From NCBI RefSeq assembly GCF_900197875.1, contig NZ_FZMO01000523.1, forward strand, positions 1 through 34,169: 34,169 nt of DNA. Reading direction: 5' to 3'. The first letter of the stretch is position 1. Each line of letters starts with the position of its first letter. This DNA is from Frankia canadensis. GTDB taxonomy: Bacteria > Actinomycetota > Actinomycetes > Frankiales > Frankiaceae. The position numbers and the translations under genes are program-made. Under the pieces are notes generated by a model, which saw only the letters and a program-made list of their open reading frames with translations, was not told the origin of the DNA and did no database searches. Shown here in pieces: positions 26,970 to 33,902 of this stretch.

Positions 26970-27113
26970 TGTGCGCGTGCGACTCACCATCTTCTGTTGC
27001 CGCCGGGCGGGAGGGGTCGCACCACCGAGCGTATCGGCCGCGCGGCGCGTCGAGCGCACTGTCGCCATCCCGACGCCGCGCGGGCGGGCGGCGCCGCGCG
27101 GGACCATCACGCC

Positions 27114-28235
27114 ATGACCAGACCTCCGTCGCGGCCCGCGCGGCCCGGACCGGCCCCGGCTCCGGCCGGCGGGCGACCGCCGGGGACCGAGCCGCCCGCG
27201 CCCGCACCCGGACCGTCCCGTGAGCCATCCGGGCCGGTCATAGGGGGTGCTGATGGTGGCGGGACTGCTTACCCGGGGCCTGGCGAACCCGCCGCGCCGG
27301 CGCCGCCCGCCGGGCCCGCCGCCCGCCGCAGCCCTGCCGCGCGTCCGTCGCTGGGCCTGGTGGGCGCCGGCCGGGCCGGTACCGCCGTCGCGGCCGCGCT
27401 CGCGGCGGTGGGGCACCCGGTGGTGGCGGTGGTCACCCGCTCGGAGGAGGGTCGTGCGCGCGCCGCCGCCCGCTTCCCCGCCGCGCGCACCGGCCCCGTG
27501 GCTTCGGTCGCGGCCCGGCTGCGCGCCGCCGACGTTCTGCTCGTGGCCGTGCCGGACGACGCGATCGCCACGGTGACCGCCGAGCTCGTCGCCGTCGGCG
27601 CGGTACGCGCGGGGCAGCTGCTCGCGCATCTCAGCGGCCGGCACGGGCTCGGTGTTCTGCGTACCGGCGGCGGCTCCCGGGCCGCGCTCGCCGCCATCCA
27701 TCCGATCATGACCCTGCCAGGGGGCGAGCCGGGACCGCGGGTGTTCGAGGGCGTTCCCTTCGGCATCACCGCGGACCCGGCCGCCGCCGACCGCGCCCGA
27801 AGCCTCGCGACCGCGGTCGGTGGAGTCCCCCTCACCGTCGCGGACGACAGTCGTGATCTCTATCACGCCGCTCTCGTGCTCGGGGGTAACTTCCTGACCA
27901 GCCTGGCCGTGGCGGCCCGGGACGCGCTCACCGCGGCCGGCGTGACGGATCCGGCCGTCGCGCTCGGCCCGCTGCTGCGCGCCTCCCTGGACAACGCGCT
28001 CGCCGCCGGCTGGCCGGCCGCCACCGGCCCGGTCCGGCGCGGTGACGTAGGCACGGTGCGCGCCCATCTCGAGGCGCTGACGGCGGTGGACCCCGCCGTG
28101 GCCGAGGTCTATCGGGCGCTGGCGCGCTTCACCGCGCGGGAGCTGGCGGGCGCGGGCCTGCTCCCGCCGGCGGGGCGGTCCGGCCTGGACGCCGCGCTCG
28201 CGGGGCCGACCGGATCCACCCGTGATCCAGCCTGA
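27114..28235 (+). CDS. Rossmann-like / DUF2520 domain protein
   Basis: A 373-residue protein with an NAD(P)-type Rossmann fold followed by the helical DUF2520 domain. The dinucleotide motif GLVGAGRAGTAVAAAL starts at ~81, then VVAVVTRS and DVLLVAVPDDAI. AAIHPIMTLPGG and the helical DLYHAALVLGGNFLTSLAVA segment mark the C-terminal domain. The architecture resembles 6-phosphogluconate/ketopantoate-type reductases, but the substrate is unknown. Residues 1-78 are a Pro/Ala-rich leader not needed for the fold; the ATG at 27114 is the first plausible start and has no good ribosome site. In many actinobacteria this gene precedes panC; here htpX follows instead. Confidence 0.85.
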   Translation: MTRPPSRPARPGPAPAPAGGRPPGTEPPAPAPGPSREPSGPVIGGADGGGTAYPGPGEPAAPAPPAGPAARRSPAARPSLGLVGAGRAGTAVAAALAAVGHPVVAVVTRSEEGRARAAARFPAARTGPVASVAARLRAADVLLVAVPDDAIATVTAELVAVGAVRAGQLLAHLSGRHGLGVLRTGGGSRAALAAIHPIMTLPGGEPGPRVFEGVPFGITADPAAADRARSLATAVGGVPLTVADDSRDLYHAALVLGGNFLTSLAVAARDALTAAGVTDPAVALGPLLRASLDNALAAGWPAATGPVRRGDVGTVRAHLEALTAVDPAVAEVYRALARFTARELAGAGLLPPAGRSGLDAALAGPTGSTRDPA

Positions 28236-28291
28236 GCACAGCGGACCTGAACGGGGGGTGTGAGCACGGGGGGAGAGGCGTCGGCCACACG

Positions 28292-28320
28292 CGCCCCGGG
28301 AACGACCCGCCCCGGGAACG
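28292..28320 (+). repeat. 13-bp direct repeat before htpX
   Basis: CGCCCCGGGAACG occurs at 28292-28304 and 28308-28320, a 16-bp period. The core CCCGGG is palindromic. The repeat ends 20 bp upstream of the candidate htpX -35 element. Confidence 0.45.
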
Positions 28321-28339
28321 CCGCCCCGGCCTCCCCGCG

Positions 28340-28366
28340 TTGACCCTGGTGCAACGGCTCTAGAGG
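28340..28366 (+). promoter_or_regulatory. Candidate htpX promoter
   Basis: TTGACC (28340-28345) and TAGAGG (28361-28366) are separated by only 15 bp, with the start codon at 28384. The match is partial and the predicted leader is very short. Confidence 0.25.
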
Positions 28367-28383
28367 ACGGACACCCGATAGTC

Positions 28384-29256
28384 ATGCCACACCGTCATCT
28401 CAACGGTCTCAAGACCGCGCTGCTGCTGGGCGTGCTGTCCGCCGCCATCCTGTTCGTCGGTTCGCTGTTCGGCCGGGCTGGTCTGGTCATCGCGCTGGTG
28501 GTGGCGATCGGCATGAACGGCGTTTCCTACTTCTTCTCGGACCGGATCGCCCTGCGCGCGATGCGGGCCTATCCGGTCACCCAGGTCGAACAACCCCGCC
28601 TGTATGCCATCGTGGGCGAACTCGCCCGTGGTGCCCGGATGCCGATGCCGCGGCTCTACCTGAGTCCGACGGGTTCTCCGAACGCGTTCGCCACCGGGCG
28701 TAACCCGAAGAACGCCGCGGTGTGCTGCACCGAGGGCATCATGGAGCTGATGGACGACCGTGAGCTGCGCGGTGTCCTGGGGCACGAACTCAGCCATGTG
28801 TACAACCGTGACATTCTGATCGCCTCGGTCGCGGGTGCTCTTGCCAGCGTCATTGTCTACCTGGCGAACATGGCGCAGTTCCTGGCCATCTTCGGCGGTC
28901 GCGACGAGGAGAACGGGCCGGGCATCTTCGAGCTGCTGCTGCTCATGATCCTCGGCCCGATCGCCGCGTCCGTCATTCAGCTCGCCATCAGCCGTGCACG
29001 GGAGTACCAGGCCGACGCGTCCGGGGCGACCCTCACCGGCGACCCGCTGGGCCTCGCGAGTGCGCTGCGCAAGCTGGAGCAGGGCGCCACGGCACGCCCG
29101 CTGCCGCAGACGTCGAAGCTGGGCCCCGCGGCCGCGCTGATGATTGCCAACCCGTTCCGTGGTGGGGGAGTCGGCCGGCTGTTCTCGACACATCCACCCA
29201 TGAACGAACGGATCGCGCGTCTGGAGCAGATGGCGCGCATGAATCCGTATCGCTGA
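28384..29256 (+). CDS. htpX: Membrane zinc metalloprotease HtpX
   Basis: An M48-family integral-membrane protease for damaged membrane proteins, 290 residues, standard length. The HEXXH zinc motif is His134-Glu135-Leu-Ser-His138 ([13 protein letters not shown]). The third ligand is Glu207 in [13 protein letters not shown]. Two N-terminal helices (~10-28 and 32-52) and two more (~148-170, 182-203) give the usual four-span topology. The C-terminus [18 protein letters not shown] is diagnostic. ATG at 28384 has a poor ribosome site (AGAGGA is 14 nt away). It lies downstream of the DUF2520 gene and just ahead of the 6C RNA. Confidence 0.95.
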   Translation: MPHRHLNGLKTALLLGVLSAAILFVGSLFGRAGLVIALVVAIGMNGVSYFFSDRIALRAMRAYPVTQVEQPRLYAIVGELARGARMPMPRLYLSPTGSPNAFATGRNPKNAAVCCTEGIMELMDDRELRGVLGHELSHVYNRDILIASVAGALASVIVYLANMAQFLAIFGGRDEENGPGIFELLLLMILGPIAASVIQLAISRAREYQADASGATLTGDPLGLASALRKLEQGATARPLPQTSKLGPAAALMIANPFRGGGVGRLFSTHPPMNERIARLEQMARMNPYR

Positions 29257-29277
29257 CGCGTGAGCCTGGCCACGGTG

Positions 29278-29306
29278 TTGTCCGTCGCGGTGTCGCGGGA
29301 TAAATG
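29278..29306 (+). promoter_or_regulatory. Possible promoter upstream of the 6C RNA
   Basis: TTGTCC (29278-29283) is followed after 17 bp by TAAATG (29301-29306); GATAAA at 29299 is an overlapping alternative. If used, it would give a ~195-nt transcript ending at the second 6C hairpin. The true 5' end cannot be read from sequence. Confidence 0.25.
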
Positions 29307-29430
29307 CCGATGGTTCGGAGTAGCATTTCGGTAACGGCCACGGGCCCGGGCAGTGACCTCGACGTCGTAGGCACCGCGTAGCGGCAGTCGCCCCGACGCG
29401 GTGACGGACTCGACGGTTGCCGCCCGCGGC

Positions 29431-29510
29431 CAGGACCGCGGCGGAGCGAACCCCCCAGGCTCCGCCGCAGGGCACCCCGCCCGAAACCCCCCATCGGGCG
29501 GGGTGCGCCG
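29431..29510 (+). ncRNA. 6C RNA (actinobacterial small RNA with two C-rich hairpin loops)
   Basis: Two adjacent perfect hairpins lie between converging htpX and yajQ. Hairpin 1: 10-bp stem GCGGCGGAGC/GCTCCGCCGC (29438-29447 with 29459-29468). Hairpin 2: 13-bp stem at 29472-29484 and 29494-29506. Both loops contain the identical AACCCCCCA (29449-29457 and 29485-29493), six cytosines each. This is the defining arrangement of the 6C RNA family of actinobacteria, two stem-loops each with six or more C. In mycobacteria and streptomycetes these sRNAs are thought to pair through the C-rich loops with G-rich mRNA sites. The strand is plus because the loops read C there. Hairpin 2, followed by GCCGTTTCC, doubles as terminator. 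The 5' boundary is uncertain. Confidence 0.88.
29472..29506 (+). terminator. Second 6C hairpin acting as terminator
   Basis: A 13-bp perfect stem with a 9-nt loop, followed by a short T run (GTTTCC). Being symmetrical, it may also stop yajQ transcripts arriving from the other side, as yajQ ends at 29549. Confidence 0.75.
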
Positions 29511-29548
29511 TTTCCGCGTCTATCGTGCCCGGCGTTCGGGGTTGGGCC

Positions 29549-30037
29549 CTAGCGGTAGTTGACGAACTGCAGCGGGACCTCGAAGTCCTCGGCTTTCAGC
29601 ATGGCGATGACCCGCTGCAGGTCGTCGCGCTTCTTTCCGGTGACCCGGAGCTGGTCGCCCTGGATCTGCGCCTGCACCCCCTTCGGGCCGTCTGTCCGGA
29701 TCTTCTTGGCGATCGAGCGGGCCTTGTCCTCCGCGATGCCCTGCTGCACCGTGACGGGCAGGCGGAACTCCTTGCCCGATGCCTTCGGCTCGTCGAAGGA
29801 GAGGGCTTTGAGGGAGATGCCGCGCTTGACGAACTTCTCCTGAAGGACGTCGAGGATCGCTCTGACCCGTTCGTCCGTGTTCGCTACCAGCAGAATGGAC
29901 TCGCCGGACAGGGTCGCCGAGGCGCCGGTGTCGCGGAAGTCGAAGCGGGTCCGGATCTCCTTGGCCGTCTGGTTGACGGCGTTGTCAATCTCCTGGGTGT
30001 CGACTTTGCTGACGATGTCAAAGGACGGGTCTGCCAC
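29549..30037 (-). CDS. yajQ: YajQ family cyclic di-GMP-binding-type protein
   Basis: A 162-residue cytoplasmic protein of the UPF0234/YajQ family, full length. It begins [20 protein letters not shown] and contains the family segments [35 protein letters not shown] and the terminal VPLQFVNYR. Some homologues bind cyclic di-GMP or nucleic acid; which applies here is unknown. The start is GTG 30037, with AGGAGG at 30047-30052, 9 nt upstream. It converges on the 6C RNA and is divergent from tRNA-Tyr. Confidence 0.95.
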   Translation of the reverse strand: MADPSFDIVSKVDTQEIDNAVNQTAKEIRTRFDFRDTGASATLSGESILLVANTDERVRAILDVLQEKFVKRGISLKALSFDEPKASGKEFRLPVTVQQGIAEDKARSIAKKIRTDGPKGVQAQIQGDQLRVTGKKRDDLQRVIAMLKAEDFEVPLQFVNYR

Positions 30038-30207
30038 GGATGCGGACCTCCTGTTCGCTGTGCTGCGGGGGATGGATGTGGCGAGGCGGGCACTCTACGT
30101 GGCTGTCGCGAGCGCCCCGAATCTCGGCATACGACTACTCTCCGTGCTGGTTGATCAGAGAAGGGCGAGTGGGGCGAGCCCGCGCCCCGATGCTCCGCCG
30201 CGACCGG

Positions 30208-30213
30208 TATGCT
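30208..30213 (+). promoter_or_regulatory. Candidate -10 element for tRNA-Tyr
   Basis: TATGCT ends 10 bp before the mature tRNA 5' end at 30224, the right distance for a start just ahead of it. No convincing -35 is seen. Confidence 0.35.
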
Positions 30214-30223
30214 CGTCCACGAC

Positions 30224-30305
30224 GGCAGGTTGCCCGAGCGGCCAAAGGGAGCGGTCTGTAAAACCGTCGGCTCAGCCTACGATGGTTCGAATCCATCACC
30301 TGCCA
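30224..30305 (+). tRNA. tRNA-Tyr (anticodon GTA)
   Basis: An 82-nt type II tRNA. The acceptor stem GGCAGGT (30224-30230) pairs with ACCTGCC (30298-30304), with discriminator A at 30305. The anticodon arm GCGGT-CTGTAAA-ACCGT places GTA at 30258-30260. A long variable arm follows, as expected for bacterial tRNA-Tyr, then the T arm GATGGTTCGAATCCATC. CCA is not encoded (ACCC follows), so it must be added by nucleotidyltransferase. Confidence 0.95.
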
Positions 30306-30345
30306 CCCCCCCCGGGCACAACCCGGGTACAGCGCGGCCCGCGCT

Positions 30346-30383
30346 GCGACACAGGCCCTGGAGACTGCTCCAGGGCCTGTCGC
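30346..30383. terminator. Bidirectional terminator between tRNA-Tyr and pyrE
   Basis: The stem CAGGCCCTGGAG (30352-30363) pairs with CTCCAGGGCCTG (30368-30379) around an ACTG loop. GCGA (30346-30349) pairs with TCGC (30380-30383) beyond a two-base bulge. GTTT follows on the plus strand. It ends 31 bp from the pyrE stop. A smaller CCCGGG hairpin at 30311-30327 lies closer to the tRNA. Confidence 0.8.
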
Positions 30384-30413
30384 GTTTCCGGCCGTGCTCG
30401 GCGGAGGTGGGCG

Positions 30414-30956
30414 TCACCCGGCGGCGGCGTCCAGATCGGCCCGGGTGAGCAGGGGATGCAAGGTGAGGCCGAGTTCGGCGAGCCGCTCCCGGCCGCCCTC
30501 GCTCCGGTCGATCACACACACCACGTCCTCGACAACCGCGCCCTGCTCGCGCAGCACCCGGGTCGCGTCCAGCACGGCCCCACCCGAGGTCACCACGTCC
30601 TCGACGAGCACGACCCGGCGGCCGGTGACCTCACCGCCCTCGGCGATCCGGCGGGTGCCGTATTCCTTGGCCTTCTTGCGGACGAACCTCGTCGGCAGCC
30701 CGGTGCGCTGCGAGAGCAGGGTGGCGAGCGGGACGCCGCCGAGCTCGAGCCCGGCGAGCACGTCGGCGCCCGGCGGTACGAGCCCGGTCAACCCGTCCAC
30801 CACCGCCGCGAGCAGCGCGGGATCGGCCTCGAACAGGTACTTGTCGAAGTACTCCGAGCTCGTCCGGCCCGAGCGGAGCAGGAAGGTGCCGGTCAGATGG
30901 GAGGCGGCACGCACCCGGGCGGCCAGGCCCGCGATGTTGCCCACGTCGTCGCTCAC
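30414..30956 (-). CDS. pyrE: Orotate phosphoribosyltransferase
   Basis: It converts orotate and PRPP to orotidine 5'-phosphate in pyrimidine synthesis, 180 residues, normal for the short actinobacterial form. The PRPP loop VVLVEDVVTSGGAVLDA is at ~115-131. The lysine-rich flexible loop FVRKKAKEYGTRR is at ~91-103, and the TGTFLLRSGRTSSEYFDKY orotate-contact region near the N-terminus. GTG start at 30956 is chosen because the protein MSDDVGNIAG fits the family. The frame stays open much further upstream, but that stretch is the complement of the neighbouring gene. Forty-five bp separate it from the divergent AIG2-like gene. Confidence 0.94.
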   Translation of the reverse strand: MSDDVGNIAGLAARVRAASHLTGTFLLRSGRTSSEYFDKYLFEADPALLAAVVDGLTGLVPPGADVLAGLELGGVPLATLLSQRTGLPTRFVRKKAKEYGTRRIAEGGEVTGRRVVLVEDVVTSGGAVLDATRVLREQGAVVEDVVCVIDRSEGGRERLAELGLTLHPLLTRADLDAAAG

Positions 30957-31001
30957 GTCCGTGGACTCTAGCCGCGCGCGCCGCGCCGCTACCGTGATCG
31001 G

Positions 31002-31556
31002 ATGCCCCCGCCCGCCGACTCGCCCGCGCCGCGGTTGACGGCGCCGGGCGGCCGGACCGCCACGCCGCTGTTCGTCTACGGCACGCTGATGTTCTCCGAG
31101 GTCCTCGCCGTCATGCTCGGCCGGGTGCCGGCGATGGAGCCGGCTGCCGCGCCCGGCTGGCGGGCCGCCGAGCTGCGCGATCGGATCTACCCGGGCCTGG
31201 TGCCTACGCCGGTCGACGGGCCGCCGGTCGACGGGCCGCCGGTCGACGGGCCGCCGGTCGACGGGCCGCCGGTCGGCGGGCCAGCGGGATCGGTGCCGCC
31301 AGCGGCCGCGGGCTGCCTGCTGCTCGGCCTGCGTGCGGCCGAACGCGACGTGCTCGACGCCTTCGAGGGGTCCGCATACGAGATCGGCCCGCTCGTCCTC
31401 GCGGACGGGCGGGCCGCGCTGGCCTACCACTGGCTCGACCGGGCCGCCGTGACGGACCGGACCTGGGACGCCGGCGGATTCGCCGAGCGGCACCTCGCCA
31501 CCTATGTCCGGCGGTGCGCGGCCTGGCGCTCCCGAATGACCGATCCGGAGCCCTGA
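31002..31556 (+). CDS. AIG2 / gamma-glutamylcyclotransferase-like protein with pentapeptide insert
   Basis: A 184-residue protein of the gamma-glutamylcyclotransferase fold. LFVYGTLMFSEV (~23-34) is the substrate-loop YGTL motif. LDAFEGSAYEIGPLVL (~122-137) holds the expected acidic catalytic residue, and AYHWLD follows. The core is split by four exact VDGPP repeats (about residues 71-90), encoded by a 15-bp tandem array, in what is normally a surface loop. Substrate unknown; the family includes enzymes forming 5-oxoproline. No good ribosome site precedes ATG 31002; a TACCGT sequence ~10 bp upstream could give a nearly leaderless mRNA. Confidence 0.82.
   Translation: MPPPADSPAPRLTAPGGRTATPLFVYGTLMFSEVLAVMLGRVPAMEPAAAPGWRAAELRDRIYPGLVPTPVDGPPVDGPPVDGPPVDGPPVGGPAGSVPPAAAGCLLLGLRAAERDVLDAFEGSAYEIGPLVLADGRAALAYHWLDRAAVTDRTWDAGGFAERHLATYVRRCAAWRSRMTDPEP
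31212..31271 (+). repeat. Four tandem 15-bp units in the AIG2-like gene
   Basis: GTCGACGGGCCGCCG is repeated four times without a mismatch and encodes (Val-Asp-Gly-Pro-Pro)4. A diverged remnant (GTCGGCGGG) follows. The array should be prone to copy-number change that keeps the frame. Confidence 0.92.
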
Positions 31557-31565
31557 GCCGCGCAC

Positions 31566-31588
31566 CGCCGGCCACTCAGGCGCCGGCG
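31566..31588. terminator. Short bidirectional hairpin between converging genes
   Basis: CGCCGGC (31566-31572) pairs with GCCGGCG (31582-31588) around a 9-nt loop. It fills most of the 44-bp gap between the AIG2-like stop and the DUF7144 stop. Confidence 0.5.
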
Positions 31589-31600
31589 TCCCGCACCCGG

Positions 31601-32293
31601 TCAGCCGGAGGGGGGCGGGGATCCGCCCTCGCGCCCGTACCCGGCACCGCCGGTCCCCGGATCGGCCATGCCGCCATGGCGACCGGTCGGCTCACCGTAG
31701 CCCGGCGCCGTGCCGCCGCGGCCCGGCTGACCACCGCCCTCGTAGCCGCCCTCGTAGCCGGCGGTCGCGTCCCCGGAGCCGGTTCGCGCCGCCGCGTGCT
31801 CGGCGTGTCGCCCGACCCCGGCGCCGCGGCCCGCGGGCGCGCCGACGCCCGCTCGGTCGCTCGGGTACGGCTCCTCGTAGCCGGCCGAGGTGCGGGCCGG
31901 CTCATGGGTGAGCAGCGCGTAGATCACCAGAATGTCGATCGCGATGATGACGATCGACCAGAACGGGAACGCCGCCATGAAGGCCAGCTGGCCGATCGCG
32001 TTGATCGTCGCGATGGCGACGCCGGCCCAACGGGCCGCCTGGTTGCGGATGTAGATCCCGTAGGCGACGAGCATCTCGACGATGCCGATCGCGATGAACA
32101 GCCAGCCCCAGAAGGTCGTGTCGGCGTACAGGACGTTCGCGCCGCCGGTTCCGCCCAGGTTGGTCACCACCACGGTGTAGTCACGCAGGGCCGCGATGCC
32201 GTAGATCAGGTTGTGGAATCCGACGATGAACATGATCACGGCGGCGAAGGTGAGCCATCCGCTCATCGGGCGTACCGCCCGGTTTTCTGCCAT
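31601..32293 (-). CDS. DUF7144-type four-helix membrane protein with Gly-rich tail
   Basis: A 230-residue integral membrane protein. Four hydrophobic helices lie at roughly 12-35, 58-80, 84-104 and 108-128, with the family-like motifs GFHNLIYGIAAL, TFWGWLFIAIGIVEMLVAYG and AFPFWSIVIIAIDILVIYAL. Actinobacteria commonly carry several of these proteins, of unknown function. From ~130 on the sequence is hydrophilic and Gly/Tyr/Arg-rich (YEGGYEGG), probably a disordered cytoplasmic tail. GGGGAGG lies 5 nt before ATG 32293 and fixes the start. It is 223 bp downstream of the GH25 gene on the same strand. Confidence 0.85.
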   Translation of the reverse strand: MAENRAVRPMSGWLTFAAVIMFIVGFHNLIYGIAALRDYTVVVTNLGGTGGANVLYADTTFWGWLFIAIGIVEMLVAYGIYIRNQAARWAGVAIATINAIGQLAFMAAFPFWSIVIIAIDILVIYALLTHEPARTSAGYEEPYPSDRAGVGAPAGRGAGVGRHAEHAAARTGSGDATAGYEGGYEGGGQPGRGGTAPGYGEPTGRHGGMADPGTGGAGYGREGGSPPPSG

Positions 32294-32435
32294 CTCATCC
32301 TCCCCGTTCGACGCCGGAGCCTCGCTCGGCCGGCGAACCGCCGCGCCCCGGCCATGGCGGACGTCCGGGGCGAGCGGGCGCGACCTCGTGGTCGCGGCGG
32401 GTCGATACCCGCACCGTGCGGTCCGGCGCCCAGCT

Positions 32436-32453
32436 GGTAGTCAGACGACTACC
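32436..32453. promoter_or_regulatory. Inverted repeat GGTAGTC-AGAC-GACTACC
   Basis: A perfect 7-bp dyad with a 4-base centre. It is 64 bp beyond the GH25 stop and 143 bp before the DUF7144 gene. It could be an operator in the promoter region of the membrane protein or a small terminator for the lysozyme gene. No T-tract. Confidence 0.4.
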
Positions 32454-32516
32454 GTCCGCCGCATAGCTCCGATACCCACCGCGCGCCGACGTCACCCCTG
32501 CCCTCTCACCCGCGGC

Positions 32517-33902
32517 TCAGGGGCCGGGCGGGAGCTGGGTGACCTGGTTCTTCGCCGCGTCCCAGCGCAGCCGGCCGTGCTGGAAGGTGCTCTGGCGCCC
32601 GCCCGGCACGGAGTACTCGTCGGTCGTGGGCAGGCCCAGGGCCGAACCCGACCCACCGAGCTTCAGATACGTCTGCAGGATCTGGCCGTGCACCTCGTGG
32701 GCTCCGGTGTCGGCATGCCAGTAGATCCAGCCACCCTGGAAGCGAGCCTGCTGGCCGCCGGGGACCGTGGTGTTCTCGATGTCGCTCACGGGGCGGCGCA
32801 GGAAGCTGTTCGAGCCGCCGAGGGCCAGGTACTTCGAGGGGATCGGCCCCCACAGCGCCTGCACACCGGTGCTGACCGACCAGAAGGCCAGGCCGTTCGC
32901 GTACTGCTGCCAGCGCCCGCCGCCGCCGGCGGGGTTCTCGACGCCGATCGGCGCGCCGAGCGCCAGCGCGACCAGGCCGGCGGCCGCGTGCCACTTCTGG
33001 ATCTCGCTCAGGGTGCCGTCCGCCTGGGTCCGGAGCGTGGCCGCGGTGCAGCACAGCACGTTCTCGTCCACGGCGCCGGCGATGCCGGGCACGATGCCGC
33101 TCGAGGTGTACTGCCACAGCGCCCAGTTCGGCCAGCCGCCCGGCGGCGGGCCCGGGGTGGCCTGGTTGTTGTAGATCGCGAACCAGATCGGGTACTTCGC
33201 GAAGTCGTGCGAGTCGGCCATCCGGTCGGTCCAGAACGATCGGTAGGTGTAGAGGATGGGGGTCCGCCCGGTCTCCGACTCCACCTCCTCCAGGAAGGCG
33301 CGGGTCCAGGCCGCCAGCGTGGCGGGGTCCAGACCGCCGTTGTCCTCCAGGTCCAGCGCGGGGGCGAGGTGCCCGGCGGTGCGGGTCAGCCCGGTGACGG
33401 CGATGAAGTGCCGGGCCTGGTCCACGGCCGTCGAGATCGGCCGCGCGGGCCGCGCGTAGTGGTAGGCGCCGACCACCATGCCGGCCCTGGTCGCCGCGGT
33501 CCGGTCGGCGGTGAAGTAGGGGTTGGCGTAGTTCGTGCCCTCGGTCGCCTTGATCACCACGAAGCTCACGCCGCTGGCGTGGGCCGCGTTCCAGTCGATC
33601 GGCCCGCCGCCGGGGTGCTGCCAGGACGCCACGTCCACCCCGCGTGGCCACAGCGGGGATGGCGTGGCGCCCAGCGCCACCCCGGTCGTGCCCGCCGCGG
33701 TCAGCGCGGCGACGGTCAGTGCCGCGATGCTCAGCATCCGGCGGGGAAGCGGCACGGTCAGCAGCGGTCCGATCGAACGGTGCGGGCGATGCGTGCCGCC
33801 GCCGGTGCCGGTCGCGCCCGCCGCGATGACGTCCCAACTGGGGCGGTCGGGCGGGACGGCCCGGATGCTCGGGTACCGGCCAGGACGCTGCGGGAGACGC
33901 AT
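32517..33902 (-). CDS. Secreted GH25 (Chalaropsis-type) lysozyme with LGFP-like C-terminal repeats
   Basis: A 461-residue putative muramidase that cleaves peptidoglycan glycan strands. The GH25 domain spans ~88-275. Asp90 (RGVDVASWQ) and the DLE pair Asp174/Glu176 (APALDLEDNGG) are the expected catalytic acids. FVVIKATEG, GAYHYARP and ALWQYTSSG are family motifs. C-terminal residues ~285-450 contain about three LGFP-type repeats (GAPIGVE, YLALGGSNSFL, YLKLGGSGSALGLPTTDE), a wall-associated module. A hydrophobic export segment (~56-78, MLSIAALTVAALTAAG) is preceded by an unusual 55-residue hydrophilic stretch. I chose ATG 33902 (CGAGGG upstream); TTG 33908 is in frame, and a later start near the hydrophobic segment would give a conventional signal peptide. 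Confidence 0.88.
   Translation of the reverse strand: MRLPQRPGRYPSIRAVPPDRPSWDVIAAGATGTGGGTHRPHRSIGPLLTVPLPRRMLSIAALTVAALTAAGTTGVALGATPSPLWPRGVDVASWQHPGGGPIDWNAAHASGVSFVVIKATEGTNYANPYFTADRTAATRAGMVVGAYHYARPARPISTAVDQARHFIAVTGLTRTAGHLAPALDLEDNGGLDPATLAAWTRAFLEEVESETGRTPILYTYRSFWTDRMADSHDFAKYPIWFAIYNNQATPGPPPGGWPNWALWQYTSSGIVPGIAGAVDENVLCCTAATLRTQADGTLSEIQKWHAAAGLVALALGAPIGVENPAGGGGRWQQYANGLAFWSVSTGVQALWGPIPSKYLALGGSNSFLRRPVSDIENTTVPGGQQARFQGGWIYWHADTGAHEVHGQILQTYLKLGGSGSALGLPTTDEYSVPGGRQSTFQHGRLRWDAAKNQVTQLPPGP

Larger units (their letters stand above)
26608..27113. other. Divergent intergenic region between korA and the DUF2520 gene
   Basis: About 500 bp with no supportable gene. An AT-richer stretch (26713-26760) contains, on the minus strand, an ATGACA (26743-26738) and a CACAAT (26723-26718), but only 14 bp apart; the korA promoter may lie here. 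The plus strand has the TTGACA promoter at 26941. Short frames in the region look like GC-bias artefacts. Confidence 0.5.

Noticed and set aside
26824-27117. 97-codon plus-strand frame before the DUF2520 gene
   Set aside because: It overlaps the TTGACA promoter candidate, has no ribosome site and its composition looks random.
29400-29510. c-di-AMP (ydaO-type) riboswitch
   Set aside because: The GAACCCCCC text recalls parts of that family, but no plus-strand gene lies downstream and the two C-rich loops fit 6C RNA far better.
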